13,093 nucleotides of DNA from JAAFGT01 sp041485165 (lineage in GTDB: Bacteria > Acidobacteriota > Terriglobia > Acidiferrales > UBA7541). The stretch is from the NCBI GenBank assembly GCA_041485165.1, contig JBGPJC010000103.1, positions 1 through 13,093 of the forward strand. The letters run 5' to 3'. The notes under the pieces were generated by a model, which was not told the DNA's origin, did not search any database, and saw nothing but the letters and a program-made list of their open reading frames with translations. The position numbers were made by a program, and so were the translations under genes. This document shows, piece after piece, positions 1 to 7,493 of the stretch (positions are counted from its first letter, which is position 1; each line of letters begins with the position of its first letter).

Positions 1-243
1 ATCGTCTTTGACGAACTCGTGGGGCACACCAACCTGGTGCTCTCCGGCCACACCCATGGAGGCCAGATACGCCTTCCATTCCTGCCGCCGCTCTGGCTGC
101 CGCCGGGGTGCGGCGGATACGTCGAGGGCTGGTACCGGCACGCCGCGACGCGCATGTACGTCAGTCGCGGCATCGGCATGTCTATCCTTCCGGCACGCTT
201 CTTCAGCCGCCCTGAGCTGACCATCATCACTTTGGGTAACTAA
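1..243 (+). CDS. Metallophosphoesterase, YkuE-like (3' end only)
   Basis: This is the C-terminal 80 residues of a calcineurin-like metallophosphoesterase; the gene starts before the window and ends at TAA 241-243. The sequence shows the family's last metal-binding motif, GHTHGGQ, just after a hydrophobic strand (LVLSGHTHGGQI). It then shows the typical ending in which a 'YVSRGIG' strand is followed by a 'P-x-RFFSRPELTIITL' segment, as in YkuE-type enzymes. These enzymes use a two-metal centre to hydrolyse phosphomonoesters or diesters, and many YkuE-like members act at the membrane or cell surface. The substrate cannot be told from this fragment, and the N-terminal metal motifs are outside the window. 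The next gene is on the same strand 85 bases downstream, so a shared transcript is possible but not shown. Confidence 0.82.
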   Translation: MVFDELVGHTNLVLSGHTHGGQIRLPFLPPLWLPPGCGGYVEGWYRHAATRMYVSRGIGMSILPARFFSRPELTIITLGN

Positions 244-328
244 CCGCCTGTAAAACATGTCTGGAGTTTGCGCCCGGCTGGGCGTAACATGCGCCTCGCT
301 TAACCCTTACTTCCTGACGGAGAGAATC

Positions 329-1588
329 ATGTCCCGAATCATTTTCCGCCTTGCTCCGCTCTTTCTCCTGGTGGCTGCCGCGCAGGCACAGGACCCGACC
401 GCAATCTGGAACAGTCTGGCGCAGCCGGTGTTCGACCCCGCGAAGACGGCCACGGTCAACAACGTCGTTATTGCGCGCGACCGGATCAAAATTGCGCTCG
501 CCGAGGGGCAAATTCAGTTTTCCCAGGCGGTGAACGGCCGGGTATACGGAGCCGCCTTTCGCGGACGCGGCCGGGTGGAGGTCGTTCCGCCCAGCCCGCT
601 TGAGGCCCGGCAACTGCAGACCATTTCCGGACAGAAGACCTTGGACATGGAATTCAGCGATGCGACCTTTTCCTTCTCCGACGGCACATTCGAGGAGCTG
701 AGCCGAGTGCTGAAGTGGAGCACGAGCCACGAAGACCTGGCCGGCATTTATGCCAACCGGCAGGGAGACCGCGAGAGCCTTGGCGACGCAATCCTGCCGC
801 GACTGTTCAAAGGCCTGCTCTCGACCGACGCGAAGCGCACCGCTCTGTTCTTCGCCGACCTGAAGACCAAGGACAAAGGCTGGGTTGAAGTCAGTTACGA
901 CGCTCAGGACATCGAGGAAGTAAAAATCGGCCGCTGGACATCATGGGTCACCCATCGAGGCTACGACGCCTGGCTGCACTTCCCCGCGGGCAACAGAAAC
1001 CCGATGGAAGTGAACAGGGTGCCCACGGCGAAAGATGATTTCGTGATCCACGGGTTCAAGATTGACGCCACCGTGACCGGCAGCGCGGAATTGAGCGCAG
1101 TCACGCGAGTAAACATGGAGGCGCGGGAGCCGGGCGAACGCGTGTATGTGTTCTCCCTGGACTCCAACCTCCGGGTGAGCTCGGTAAAGACCGCGCAGGG
1201 CGCCGCGCTGTCTTTCTTCCAAGCCAAAGAACGAAAAGACGGAAATCAGTCTACGGGCAACTACGTGGCGGTAGCGCTGCCGGAAGCTACCACGGCGGGA
1301 CAGAAACTGGACCTCGAGTTCAGTTATGCCGGCAAGCGCGTGGTGCGCAAGGTTGGGAACGGCAATTATTTCTGCCAGAGTGAGGGCTGGTACCCCGGTC
1401 TGGGGGATTCCTTCGTCAACCGTTACGATTTCGAGATGGCCTTTCGGAGCCCCAAGCGAGATACGCTGGTAGCGACCGGCTCGAAGATTTCAGAATCCAT
1501 CGAGGGCGACCACGTTGTGAGCGTATGGAAGAGCGATATCCCCATGGCGGTCGCCGGGTTCGCGTTCGGCGATTTCAAGGTCTATTAA
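329..1588 (+). CDS. Secreted M1 aminopeptidase-like protein, N-terminal part (frameshifted)
   Basis: This is the N-terminal 419 residues of a peptidase whose catalytic half lies in the next frame. I chose ATG 329 because GGAGAG (319-324) sits 4 bases upstream and residues 1-20 form a clean Sec signal peptide (hydrophobic core about 4-17, AQA cleavage site before Q21). An upstream ATG at 257 would bury this signal. Residues about 21-220 form a lineage-type N-terminal domain I cannot name. About 230-419 resemble the M1 N-terminal beta domain, including the 'CQSEGWYPGL' stretch. The frame stops at TAA 1586-1588 directly after FKVY, with a second in-frame TAA at 1592. Dropping one T of the TT at 1585-1586 gives FKVYKDKANDIDIEVYANK and runs into the second half without a gap. 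The protein as annotated therefore lacks the whole active site. It is either a recent pseudogene or a sequence error. Confidence 0.85.
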   Translation: MSRIIFRLAPLFLLVAAAQAQDPTAIWNSLAQPVFDPAKTATVNNVVIARDRIKIALAEGQIQFSQAVNGRVYGAAFRGRGRVEVVPPSPLEARQLQTISGQKTLDMEFSDATFSFSDGTFEELSRVLKWSTSHEDLAGIYANRQGDRESLGDAILPRLFKGLLSTDAKRTALFFADLKTKDKGWVEVSYDAQDIEEVKIGRWTSWVTHRGYDAWLHFPAGNRNPMEVNRVPTAKDDFVIHGFKIDATVTGSAELSAVTRVNMEAREPGERVYVFSLDSNLRVSSVKTAQGAALSFFQAKERKDGNQSTGNYVAVALPEATTAGQKLDLEFSYAGKRVVRKVGNGNYFCQSEGWYPGLGDSFVNRYDFEMAFRSPKRDTLVATGSKISESIEGDHVVSVWKSDIPMAVAGFAFGDFKVY

Positions 1589-2741
1589 GGATAAAGCCAA
1601 CGACATCGATATCGAGGTGTATGCCAACAAGGACCCGGATGATTTCCTTGCCGGTGCCCTGCATTCCCTGGACGATCCTGCCAATTTCAACCAACCACGG
1701 ATCGGGGGGCCGGCGTTGGGATCGATGAGCCCGGCGTTAATGGCCAAGAACATGGGCATCGAGCTGGCCAACACGGTGAAGATGTTCGAGGCCTTCTTCG
1801 GGCCGTATCCTTACAAGCACCTGGCGATAACCAGCATCGCTTATACCTATGGCCAAGGCTGGCCCACCTTGATTTACCTTTCCTCGCTCTCCTTCCTGGA
1901 TTCCTCGCAGCGCAATCAGATGGGCATTACGAATCAGATTGAGCTCACCGACGCCTGGCGGGGCCACGAGAGCTCGCACCAGTGGTGGGGGCACCGCGTG
2001 GGCTGGAAGACGTACCACGACCAGTGGCTCTCCGAAGGCTTCGCAGAGTTCTCCGGCAACCTGTACGCGCAGATCAGGCAGAACAGCAACGTGGAATACC
2101 TGCGGCTGATCCGCGACCAGCGCGACCTGTTGCTGCTCAGAGGCAACCTGAATGGCATCCGTTACGAATCACTTGGCCCCATTTGGATGGGGAGCCGGCT
2201 GAGCACTTCGGATTCTCGCGCCGCGTATCGTGTGGTGATCTATGAGAAGGGCGGATTATTCCTTCACACCCTGCGCATGATGTTGTCCGAGCCGAGCTCA
2301 AAGGAAGCCGACCGCCGCTTCATGAATATGATGCAGGATTTTACCAAGACTTTCGACAACAAGCCGGCTTCCACCGAGGACTTCAAGGCCATTGCCGAGA
2401 AACACATGACCCAGAGCATGGACATTGACGGTAATCAAAAACTCGACTGGATGTTCGACCAGTACGTGTACGGCACCGGGATCCCGCGATATTCCCTGCA
2501 CTACGAGATGACCCCGGCTGCGGAGGGCAAGACCCGGGTGACCGGCACGCTGACCAGGGAATTCGTGCCACCAAGCTGGAAGGACATCCTGGCCCTGTAC
2601 GGTGAGGTCGGCGGGAAAAAGATCCGCATGGGCTGGCTCACGGCCACGGAGCCAGAGACAAAGCTGGATTTTATGATTCCCTCTCAGGTCTCCAAGTTGC
2701 TGCTGAATGTGAACGAGGACACGCTGGTCCTGGTGAAATAA
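1587..2741 (+). CDS. M1 family (gluzincin) aminopeptidase, catalytic part (frameshifted)
   Basis: This is the catalytic and C-terminal half of the gene that begins at 329. Homologous coding starts at about 1587. The first possible start codon is GTG 1617, but no good ribosome site precedes it, so independent translation is unlikely. Repaired numbering gives 803 residues. The zinc site HESSH (H546, H550) is followed by exactly 18 residues and then E569, the M1 signature HExxH-x18-E, within the typical HQWWGH and EGFAEF context. The catalytic Tyr is likely in the later 'YEKGG' motif. The exopeptidase motif GAMEN is replaced by GQGWP (508-512), so the binding of the substrate N-terminus may differ. 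With the signal peptide upstream, the intact enzyme would act in the periplasm or outside the cell. The end is convergent with the next gene, 47 bases away. Confidence 0.88.
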   Translation, partial: KDKANDIDIEVYANKDPDDFLAGALHSLDDPANFNQPRIGGPALGSMSPALMAKNMGIELANTVKMFEAFFGPYPYKHLAITSIAYTYGQGWPTLIYLSSLSFLDSSQRNQMGITNQIELTDAWRGHESSHQWWGHRVGWKTYHDQWLSEGFAEFSGNLYAQIRQNSNVEYLRLIRDQRDLLLLRGNLNGIRYESLGPIWMGSRLSTSDSRAAYRVVIYEKGGLFLHTLRMMLSEPSSKEADRRFMNMMQDFTKTFDNKPASTEDFKAIAEKHMTQSMDIDGNQKLDWMFDQYVYGTGIPRYSLHYEMTPAAEGKTRVTGTLTREFVPPSWKDILALYGEVGGKKIRMGWLTATEPETKLDFMIPSQVSKLLLNVNEDTLVLVK

Positions 2742-2788
2742 CTTCGGCAGAAGTAAGCAAGGCTCGTGGCGCGGAGCGCGGCGCGATT

Positions 2789-4615
2789 TCAGTTGAGCGG
2801 CGGAGCGGGCAACAGCGGCGCGCGGCGCGGCTCCCCCCGCGCGCCCCGAACTTCCACTTCTTCCAGCAGCAGCGAGGGGGCCACCACCGAGGTCGGCACC
2901 CCGCCCTGAGCGGACCCGAAGGCGCTCAGCGCCGTCCCGGCAAATCCCGGGGCCTGGCTCTGCATGTATTGAAAGGCGCGGTAATCGTTGCCGATTCCGG
3001 CGATGTTGCGCAGCGATCTCAATTTCATCCCGGTGAGCGTGGCTCCGCGCATCAGCTCTTCGCGGCCGTCGGCCACATTGACGCGGTAGACCAGCAGCGG
3101 CAAGCGGTCGCCATTCGCCGCTCCGCCGGCCACCGCCCCGATCACATCGGAGAAATCGTCCTGGCGCTGGAAAGCCAGCGCGGGGTTATCCATCTGGCGG
3201 ATGACCACGCACCATTCGCGATTGGCTTGGCGGCACAGGTCGGCGAACTGCTTGCGCAGCTCCTCTTTAGATTTGCCGTCAGATGACTGAAAAAAAACGT
3301 TGGCCATGGCGGCGCGCGGTTCGCTCAGATACGACCCGCGGCCGTGGCCGTTGGACTGCTGGAAATCGGCGCCGGGACGCCGCGACATCAGCAGGTTTTT
3401 GAGGATGCCGTTATCGACCAGCGGCACGCGCTGCGCCCGCACGCCTTCGTCGTCCACCGCGAACCAGCCGAGCAGCGGCTGGCCCTGAAAATCTTTCTGC
3501 GTGGGGTCGCCAACCAGGGAAATCCCCGCCGGGAAGACGCGCGTGTTGAGCCGCCCGTTCCACTCGCTGCGCCCGCCCATGCGATCCATGATCTGGTCGA
3601 AGACCGTGCCCATGGCCAGCGGCGCACGTGCGCCGGATACCGAAGGTCCCAGCATCTGCGCCAGGAGCGATCCGGTAGCTGCGGGCTCGAAGAGCACCGG
3701 CCCGACGTAATCTGTCGCCAGAGGACTTGCGCGCAATGCCAGCAGTTCCCGGCCGACGCGATCCAGGTCCTTGCGCACCGCCGAGGCCGGTGGCAGCTCA
3801 GCGGGACGGTTGGCGTAGGAGGAATAGAAATGATGCAGGCGCATGCCGTCGTCGGCCTGGGTATCTAATCCGGCTTCGATCGCCGCCAGAGACCGCGTGA
3901 CGCGGATCTCCGTCCCCTCGCTGGTGAGCAGGTAATAAGTCATATGGACCAGGTGATAGGTGACGCGCGAAGCGTACAACTCCGGAAAGGCGCGCAGGGC
4001 CGCGGAAACCTGCCGGGCTTCCGTCTCCCAGTCGCGAGAGGTCCAATCCGCCGCGACTTTGGGATCGAGGAGAACAACCGGCTGCTGGCGCGAAAAGTCG
4101 GGGATATCAGAAGGCCGGGCCAGGCTCATCAGGTACGCCCGCTTGCGGGAGAACTGGTCGAGGGACTCCTTGTAGGCTTGGTCGGTGGCCAGCCAAAGGT
4201 CCTGGCGCAGAGAATCGTAGTCGCCATCGATGCCGACGCTGCCGGTAGAACCGATAAATCCGCGGAAGCCTTCGTCGCTGATGAAGTTCGAGCTGTCCAG
4301 CAGGTAATCTCCCACGCGCACGTTGACGTCCATGAAGCGGTTGCGGCTGGTCGTGCTGTTCAACAATGCGCCGAAGGTGGCGACGATGCTGCGCTGCTCG
4401 ATGTCCAGCAGGCGGAATTCCAGATAGTACGGCGGGTCCTGCGAGGGGAGCTTGAGACGGTCGCGGGACCTCCTCATTTCATCGCGCATGGCGCGCAACG
4501 TCTGGTCGTTGTCCGCGGACGGAGCAACCTGGCTCTGGGCCGCAAGAGAAAGCGGCAAGGCCAGGAGCGCAAGGGCACAGGAAGCGACGCCGAGGAGTCT
4601 GCGGGCGCGGCTCAC
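2789..4615 (-). CDS. Exported TldD/PmbA-family protein lacking metal site (TldE-like)
   Basis: This 608-residue protein starts at GTG 4615, which overlaps the upstream TldD-like gene in a GTGA, pointing to translational coupling. Residues 1-26 are a Sec signal peptide (RARR, hydrophobic core, LAA-Q). The body aligns by eye with its upstream neighbour throughout: a 'P-x-Y-x-x-F/Y' segment near 62, 'DFSR-Q-P' near 174, the SNGHGR loop and the 'P-S-LLLEE-VEV' ending. Where the neighbour has HEVFGH, this protein has AQMLGP (319-324). Where the neighbour has the ligand Cys, it has Phe (SAFGSAQGG). In E. coli, TldD carries the zinc site and TldE (PmbA) does not, and the two form a heterodimer. By analogy this is the non-catalytic partner, here outside the cytoplasm. 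The family call is firm; the TldE role is inference. Confidence 0.85.
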   Translation of the reverse strand: MSRARRLLGVASCALALLALPLSLAAQSQVAPSADNDQTLRAMRDEMRRSRDRLKLPSQDPPYYLEFRLLDIEQRSIVATFGALLNSTTSRNRFMDVNVRVGDYLLDSSNFISDEGFRGFIGSTGSVGIDGDYDSLRQDLWLATDQAYKESLDQFSRKRAYLMSLARPSDIPDFSRQQPVVLLDPKVAADWTSRDWETEARQVSAALRAFPELYASRVTYHLVHMTYYLLTSEGTEIRVTRSLAAIEAGLDTQADDGMRLHHFYSSYANRPAELPPASAVRKDLDRVGRELLALRASPLATDYVGPVLFEPAATGSLLAQMLGPSVSGARAPLAMGTVFDQIMDRMGGRSEWNGRLNTRVFPAGISLVGDPTQKDFQGQPLLGWFAVDDEGVRAQRVPLVDNGILKNLLMSRRPGADFQQSNGHGRGSYLSEPRAAMANVFFQSSDGKSKEELRKQFADLCRQANREWCVVIRQMDNPALAFQRQDDFSDVIGAVAGGAANGDRLPLLVYRVNVADGREELMRGATLTGMKLRSLRNIAGIGNDYRAFQYMQSQAPGFAGTALSAFGSAQGGVPTSVVAPSLLLEEVEVRGARGEPRRAPLLPAPPLN

Positions 4616-6366
4616 TGGGCTTTCCTTTCCGCAACCGGGTCGTGGCCCGGAGGCGGCAATATCGGCGGCCGGTCGGTGGAAGTCTCTTTCTTTTGGATTT
4701 CCATCTCACTGATCAGGATGGCGGGCGAAACCGCGGCCACGGGAATGGAGCCGGACTCGGCGCCGCAGTAACCGTTGAACACTTCCGGGGTGTCGCCGGT
4801 GGCCAGGATCTTGGTGAGGGAGACCAGCGGCGTGCCCACAATGTCCACGCCTCGGACCAGCTCGTCGGGGCGCCCGTCGGCATAAACGCGGTACACCACC
4901 AGCGGGTTTATCTGGAAGGCCTGGGGAGCGCCGCGGCCGGTGAAGGTGAATCCCCCGGCGATGTCGTCAATCAGCAGACCGAACGGCTTGCCCTGCCGCT
5001 TTACTTCTTCAATCAGCATCTCGCGCAGCTTGGCATTGCTCACCGCTCGCTGGCTTTCCACGATCAAGTTTCCCTGGCGGGAGACCGGCGGGAGGCCCAC
5101 CTGCCGCCGTCCATGCCCGTTGGACTGGGGGAATCCGATCAAAGGCGAACGGGACATCAGAAAGTTTTTCAGCACGCCGCTCTGGACCAGCGTCACGCGC
5201 TGCGCGGGAACGCCTTCGTCGTCATAGCGGTAATGTCCCAGCAGAACTTCCGAGCCGCTCCGCGCTCGCGTTGGATCGTCGTAAACCGAAAGGAACGTCG
5301 GGAAGATTTCCTCGCCGACCTTGCGCGCAAAGGTTTGCCCTTCGTTGATGTCCTTCTGGCGATGGCCCTCGGCACGGTGGCCGAATACCTCATGGAAGAA
5401 CACCGCCGCTGCTCTCCCGGTGAGCAGCGCCGGGCCGGCGTAAGGCTCGACCAGCGGCGCGGCAACCAGCGCTTCCATCTCTTTGGTGAGCTCCGCGGCG
5501 CGCGCGAAGACCGCCTTGTCGCTGGGAGCATCGGCCGGGTCGATCCAGTCAAAATTCGCGTAGCGGTTGATGTCCATGCCGTCCGGCGCTTTGCCCTGAA
5601 TGAACAATTCGAGCCGATATTTCAGGTCGCCGAACTGCAGCCGCGTGCCCTCGCTGCTGGCCTGGTACTGGTTTCGTGCCAGGGCGTTGAAGCTGACGAT
5701 GGAATTCAGGATGGCCGGAGAGTTGTGGAAGGCCCGGGTGTAGATGCGCACCTTTTCTTCCCAGGGGCGGCGGTCCAGTTGGAATTGCGCCGTAGGTCCG
5801 ATCCAGATCTGTGGTTGCTCGCGCGAAAAGTCCGGGGCGCGCCCTTCGGCGGTCTCGACCTTTACTTCCTTCCCGGTTTGAATCTTGACCAGGGCCTCAG
5901 CGGCCCCGCGGTATTGCCGGTCGGTCTCGCTCCAGATGGCGCGGCGCAGCACGGGCACGTCGTCATCAAGAGGGACTGCGGTGCCGAAGCTGGCCTGGTA
6001 GCCGGCATCGCGGCCGCCCACCTTGCGCGTATTGTCCAGCTCGTAGCCGCCCACGCGCACCGAAGTTTCCAGCCAGCGCGTGCGGGTTTCCTGGCTGGAG
6101 AGCAGCGCGCCATTCGAGCCCTGCACCTCGGCACGCTGCTGCTCGGTAACCGTGTAGTTGATGAAATAGGCCGGCGGGTCTGCGGTGCGCAGCGCGGCCA
6201 GCGAGCGCTCGAGCTCCTGCTCCATGGCCGAGACGACGGCCGACTTGGCGGCCCGCTCCGGTTTGGCGCCCTTCTGGGGAGCGGGCAGCGCGATGGTCGG
6301 CACAGCCAGCAGAATCGTGATCGCAAGGGAAAGAAAAAGTGGCGAGCGAGTTGTTTGCAATGTCAT
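4612..6366 (-). CDS. Exported TldD-like metallopeptidase (PmbA/TldD family, U62)
   Basis: This 584-residue protein belongs to the TldD/PmbA family, known from E. coli TldD/TldE, which processes microcin B17 and degrades CcdA in the cytoplasm. The metal motif HExxxH is intact as HEVFGH (H325, E326, H330), followed by RAEGH. The third expected ligand is C534 in 'YCGAESG', followed by the usual C-terminal 'SIPVAAVSPAILISEMEI'. Residues 1-28 form a Sec signal peptide ending ALP-A, which is not normal for the family and predicts a periplasmic enzyme. At 584 residues it is longer than typical cytoplasmic TldD (about 480), partly from the leader and N-terminal region. It is the first gene of a two-gene unit with the dead paralogue downstream. 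The start is ATG 6366; no strong Shine-Dalgarno is visible (AAAGG touches the ATG), and no closer start would keep the leader. Confidence 0.9.
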   Translation of the reverse strand: MTLQTTRSPLFLSLAITILLAVPTIALPAPQKGAKPERAAKSAVVSAMEQELERSLAALRTADPPAYFINYTVTEQQRAEVQGSNGALLSSQETRTRWLETSVRVGGYELDNTRKVGGRDAGYQASFGTAVPLDDDVPVLRRAIWSETDRQYRGAAEALVKIQTGKEVKVETAEGRAPDFSREQPQIWIGPTAQFQLDRRPWEEKVRIYTRAFHNSPAILNSIVSFNALARNQYQASSEGTRLQFGDLKYRLELFIQGKAPDGMDINRYANFDWIDPADAPSDKAVFARAAELTKEMEALVAAPLVEPYAGPALLTGRAAAVFFHEVFGHRAEGHRQKDINEGQTFARKVGEEIFPTFLSVYDDPTRARSGSEVLLGHYRYDDEGVPAQRVTLVQSGVLKNFLMSRSPLIGFPQSNGHGRRQVGLPPVSRQGNLIVESQRAVSNAKLREMLIEEVKRQGKPFGLLIDDIAGGFTFTGRGAPQAFQINPLVVYRVYADGRPDELVRGVDIVGTPLVSLTKILATGDTPEVFNGYCGAESGSIPVAAVSPAILISEMEIQKKETSTDRPPILPPPGHDPVAERKAQ

Positions 6367-6459
6367 CCTTTGGTCAAAGTCCTATAGTCTATGACAGTTC
6401 GCGGGCAAACCCAAACCGCGGCCGGGGTAATCATTGCCCCGGATACACAGGAGGATTAG
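6367..6459. promoter_or_regulatory. Divergent promoter region between TldD-like and VAT1-like genes
   Basis: This 93-base gap separates two divergent genes and should hold both promoters. An inverted element around 6381-6391 offers a -10-like TATAGT on the plus strand (6383-6388) and TATAGG or TAGACT on the minus strand. No convincing -35 is present on either strand. If the minus-strand TATAGG is used, the TldD-like transcript would have a leader of only about 8 bases, which would fit its missing Shine-Dalgarno. On the plus side AGGAGG (6449-6454) is a strong ribosome site 5 bases before ATG 6460. The promoter calls are guesses by eye; the ribosome site is clear. Confidence 0.35.
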
Positions 6460-7476
6460 ATGCGCGCAATGGTCGTCAGGCGGTACGGCCCTCCGGAAAT
6501 GCTTGAGCTGCGCGACATGCCCGACCCTAAACCCTCCGCGGACCAGTGCCTGATCCGCATGCGCGCGGCGGGCATTAACTTTGCCGACCTGCTCCAGCGC
6601 ATGGGGATTTATCCCGGCACGCCGAAGCCGCCGTTTATCCCCGGCTTCGAAGTGGCCGGAGTGGTCGAGCAGGCCCCGCCGGGCGCGCCGTGCAAAGCGG
6701 GCGACCGCGTCGTGGGGATGACGAGGTTCAGCGCCTACGCAGAGCTTTCCGTCTGCCCTCCGCAAGCGCTTTTCCTCATTCCCTCGAACATGTCCTTCGA
6801 AGAGGCGGCAGCTGTGCCGGTAAATTATCTGACCGCCTACCACTCCATGTTCGAGATGGGCAATCTGCGGGAAGGCGACCGCATCCTGGTCCATGGCGCG
6901 GCGGGAGGGGTGGGAGTAGCGGCGGTGCAGTTGGCGCGCGCGCGGAAGCTGGTGATCTTCGGCACCGCGGGAACATCCAAGCAGGATTTCCTGCGCAAGA
7001 TCGGCGTGGACCATCCCATTGATTACACCAAGGAAGATTTCCTCGAAGTGGTCGGGCGCGTGGCTCCTGGCGGGATCGAGATGGTCATGGACCCCATCGG
7101 CGGCAAATCTTTTGCCAAAAGCTACCGCTGTCTGGGCTCCATGGGGCGCCTGGTGATCTACGGCTTTTCCGCCGCAGCCAACGCCGCGGGCAAACGCAGC
7201 CTGCTGCGCGCGGGAAAGGCCTTTCTGCAAACGCCGCGCTTCCAGCCGCTCGATCTGATGACCCGCAACCGGACGGTGATCGGCGTCCATCTGGGACGCA
7301 TGGAAGGACGCGAGAGCGTGATGCGGCGCGAGATGGAGGAGATTTTCCGCATCTACGCGGCTGGCCAGATCAAGCCGGTGGTGGGCAAGACTTTCCCCCT
7401 CGAGAAGGCGGCCGATGCGCACCGCTACATCCACAACCGGAGCAACATCGGCAAAGTGGTGCTTACCGTGGAGTGA
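6460..7476 (+). CDS. Zinc-free MDR oxidoreductase, VAT1/quinone reductase-like
   Basis: This 338-residue protein is a medium-chain dehydrogenase/reductase of the quinone oxidoreductase type, predicted to be cytoplasmic and NADPH-dependent. The N-terminal GroES-like domain (about 1-120) shows 'AGINFADLLQRMGIYP' (38-52), 'PFIPGFEVAGVVE' and 'GDRVVG'. The Rossmann domain has the cofactor loop 'HGAAGGVGVAAVQLA' (145-159), and the protein ends with the family's 'A-DAHRYIHNRSNIGKVVL'. The structural and catalytic zinc Cys sets of true alcohol dehydrogenases are absent. Long insert-like features such as 'LGSMGRLVIYGFSAA' and 'RFQPLDLMTRNRTVIGVHLG' resemble the VAT1 branch, which also has NADPH-binding but poorly known substrates. 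The start is well supported by AGGAGG at 5 bases. It is the only clearly metabolic gene here and has no obvious link to the peptidases. Its stop lies just 17 bases from the stop of the convergent M16 gene. Confidence 0.9.
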   Translation: MRAMVVRRYGPPEMLELRDMPDPKPSADQCLIRMRAAGINFADLLQRMGIYPGTPKPPFIPGFEVAGVVEQAPPGAPCKAGDRVVGMTRFSAYAELSVCPPQALFLIPSNMSFEEAAAVPVNYLTAYHSMFEMGNLREGDRILVHGAAGGVGVAAVQLARARKLVIFGTAGTSKQDFLRKIGVDHPIDYTKEDFLEVVGRVAPGGIEMVMDPIGGKSFAKSYRCLGSMGRLVIYGFSAAANAAGKRSLLRAGKAFLQTPRFQPLDLMTRNRTVIGVHLGRMEGRESVMRREMEEIFRIYAAGQIKPVVGKTFPLEKAADAHRYIHNRSNIGKVVLTVE

Positions 7477-7493
7477 TCCCCGGCGCGCGCGGC

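Noticed and set aside
271..284. CGCCC-GGCT-GGGCG hairpin after the phosphoesterase gene, as a terminator
   Set aside because: The stem is 5 pairs and is followed by TAACAT rather than a T-run.
2741..2754. ACTTC-GGCA-GAAGT hairpin just after the M1 stop, as a terminator
   Set aside because: The stem is only 5 pairs and no T-run follows, so it is too weak to call a terminator.
4642..6387. A 581-codon open frame on the plus strand, opposite the TldD-like gene
   Set aside because: Its translation has no recognisable motif and is rich in Arg, Gly, Ala and Val, as expected from the antisense of high-GC coding DNA. The opposite strand has a clear TldD-family protein with leader and metal site.
6382..7434. 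A 350-codon open frame on the minus strand, opposite the MDR gene
   Set aside because: It is His/Arg/Ala-rich with no family resemblance, and the plus strand encodes a full-length MDR with AGGAGG and cofactor loop.
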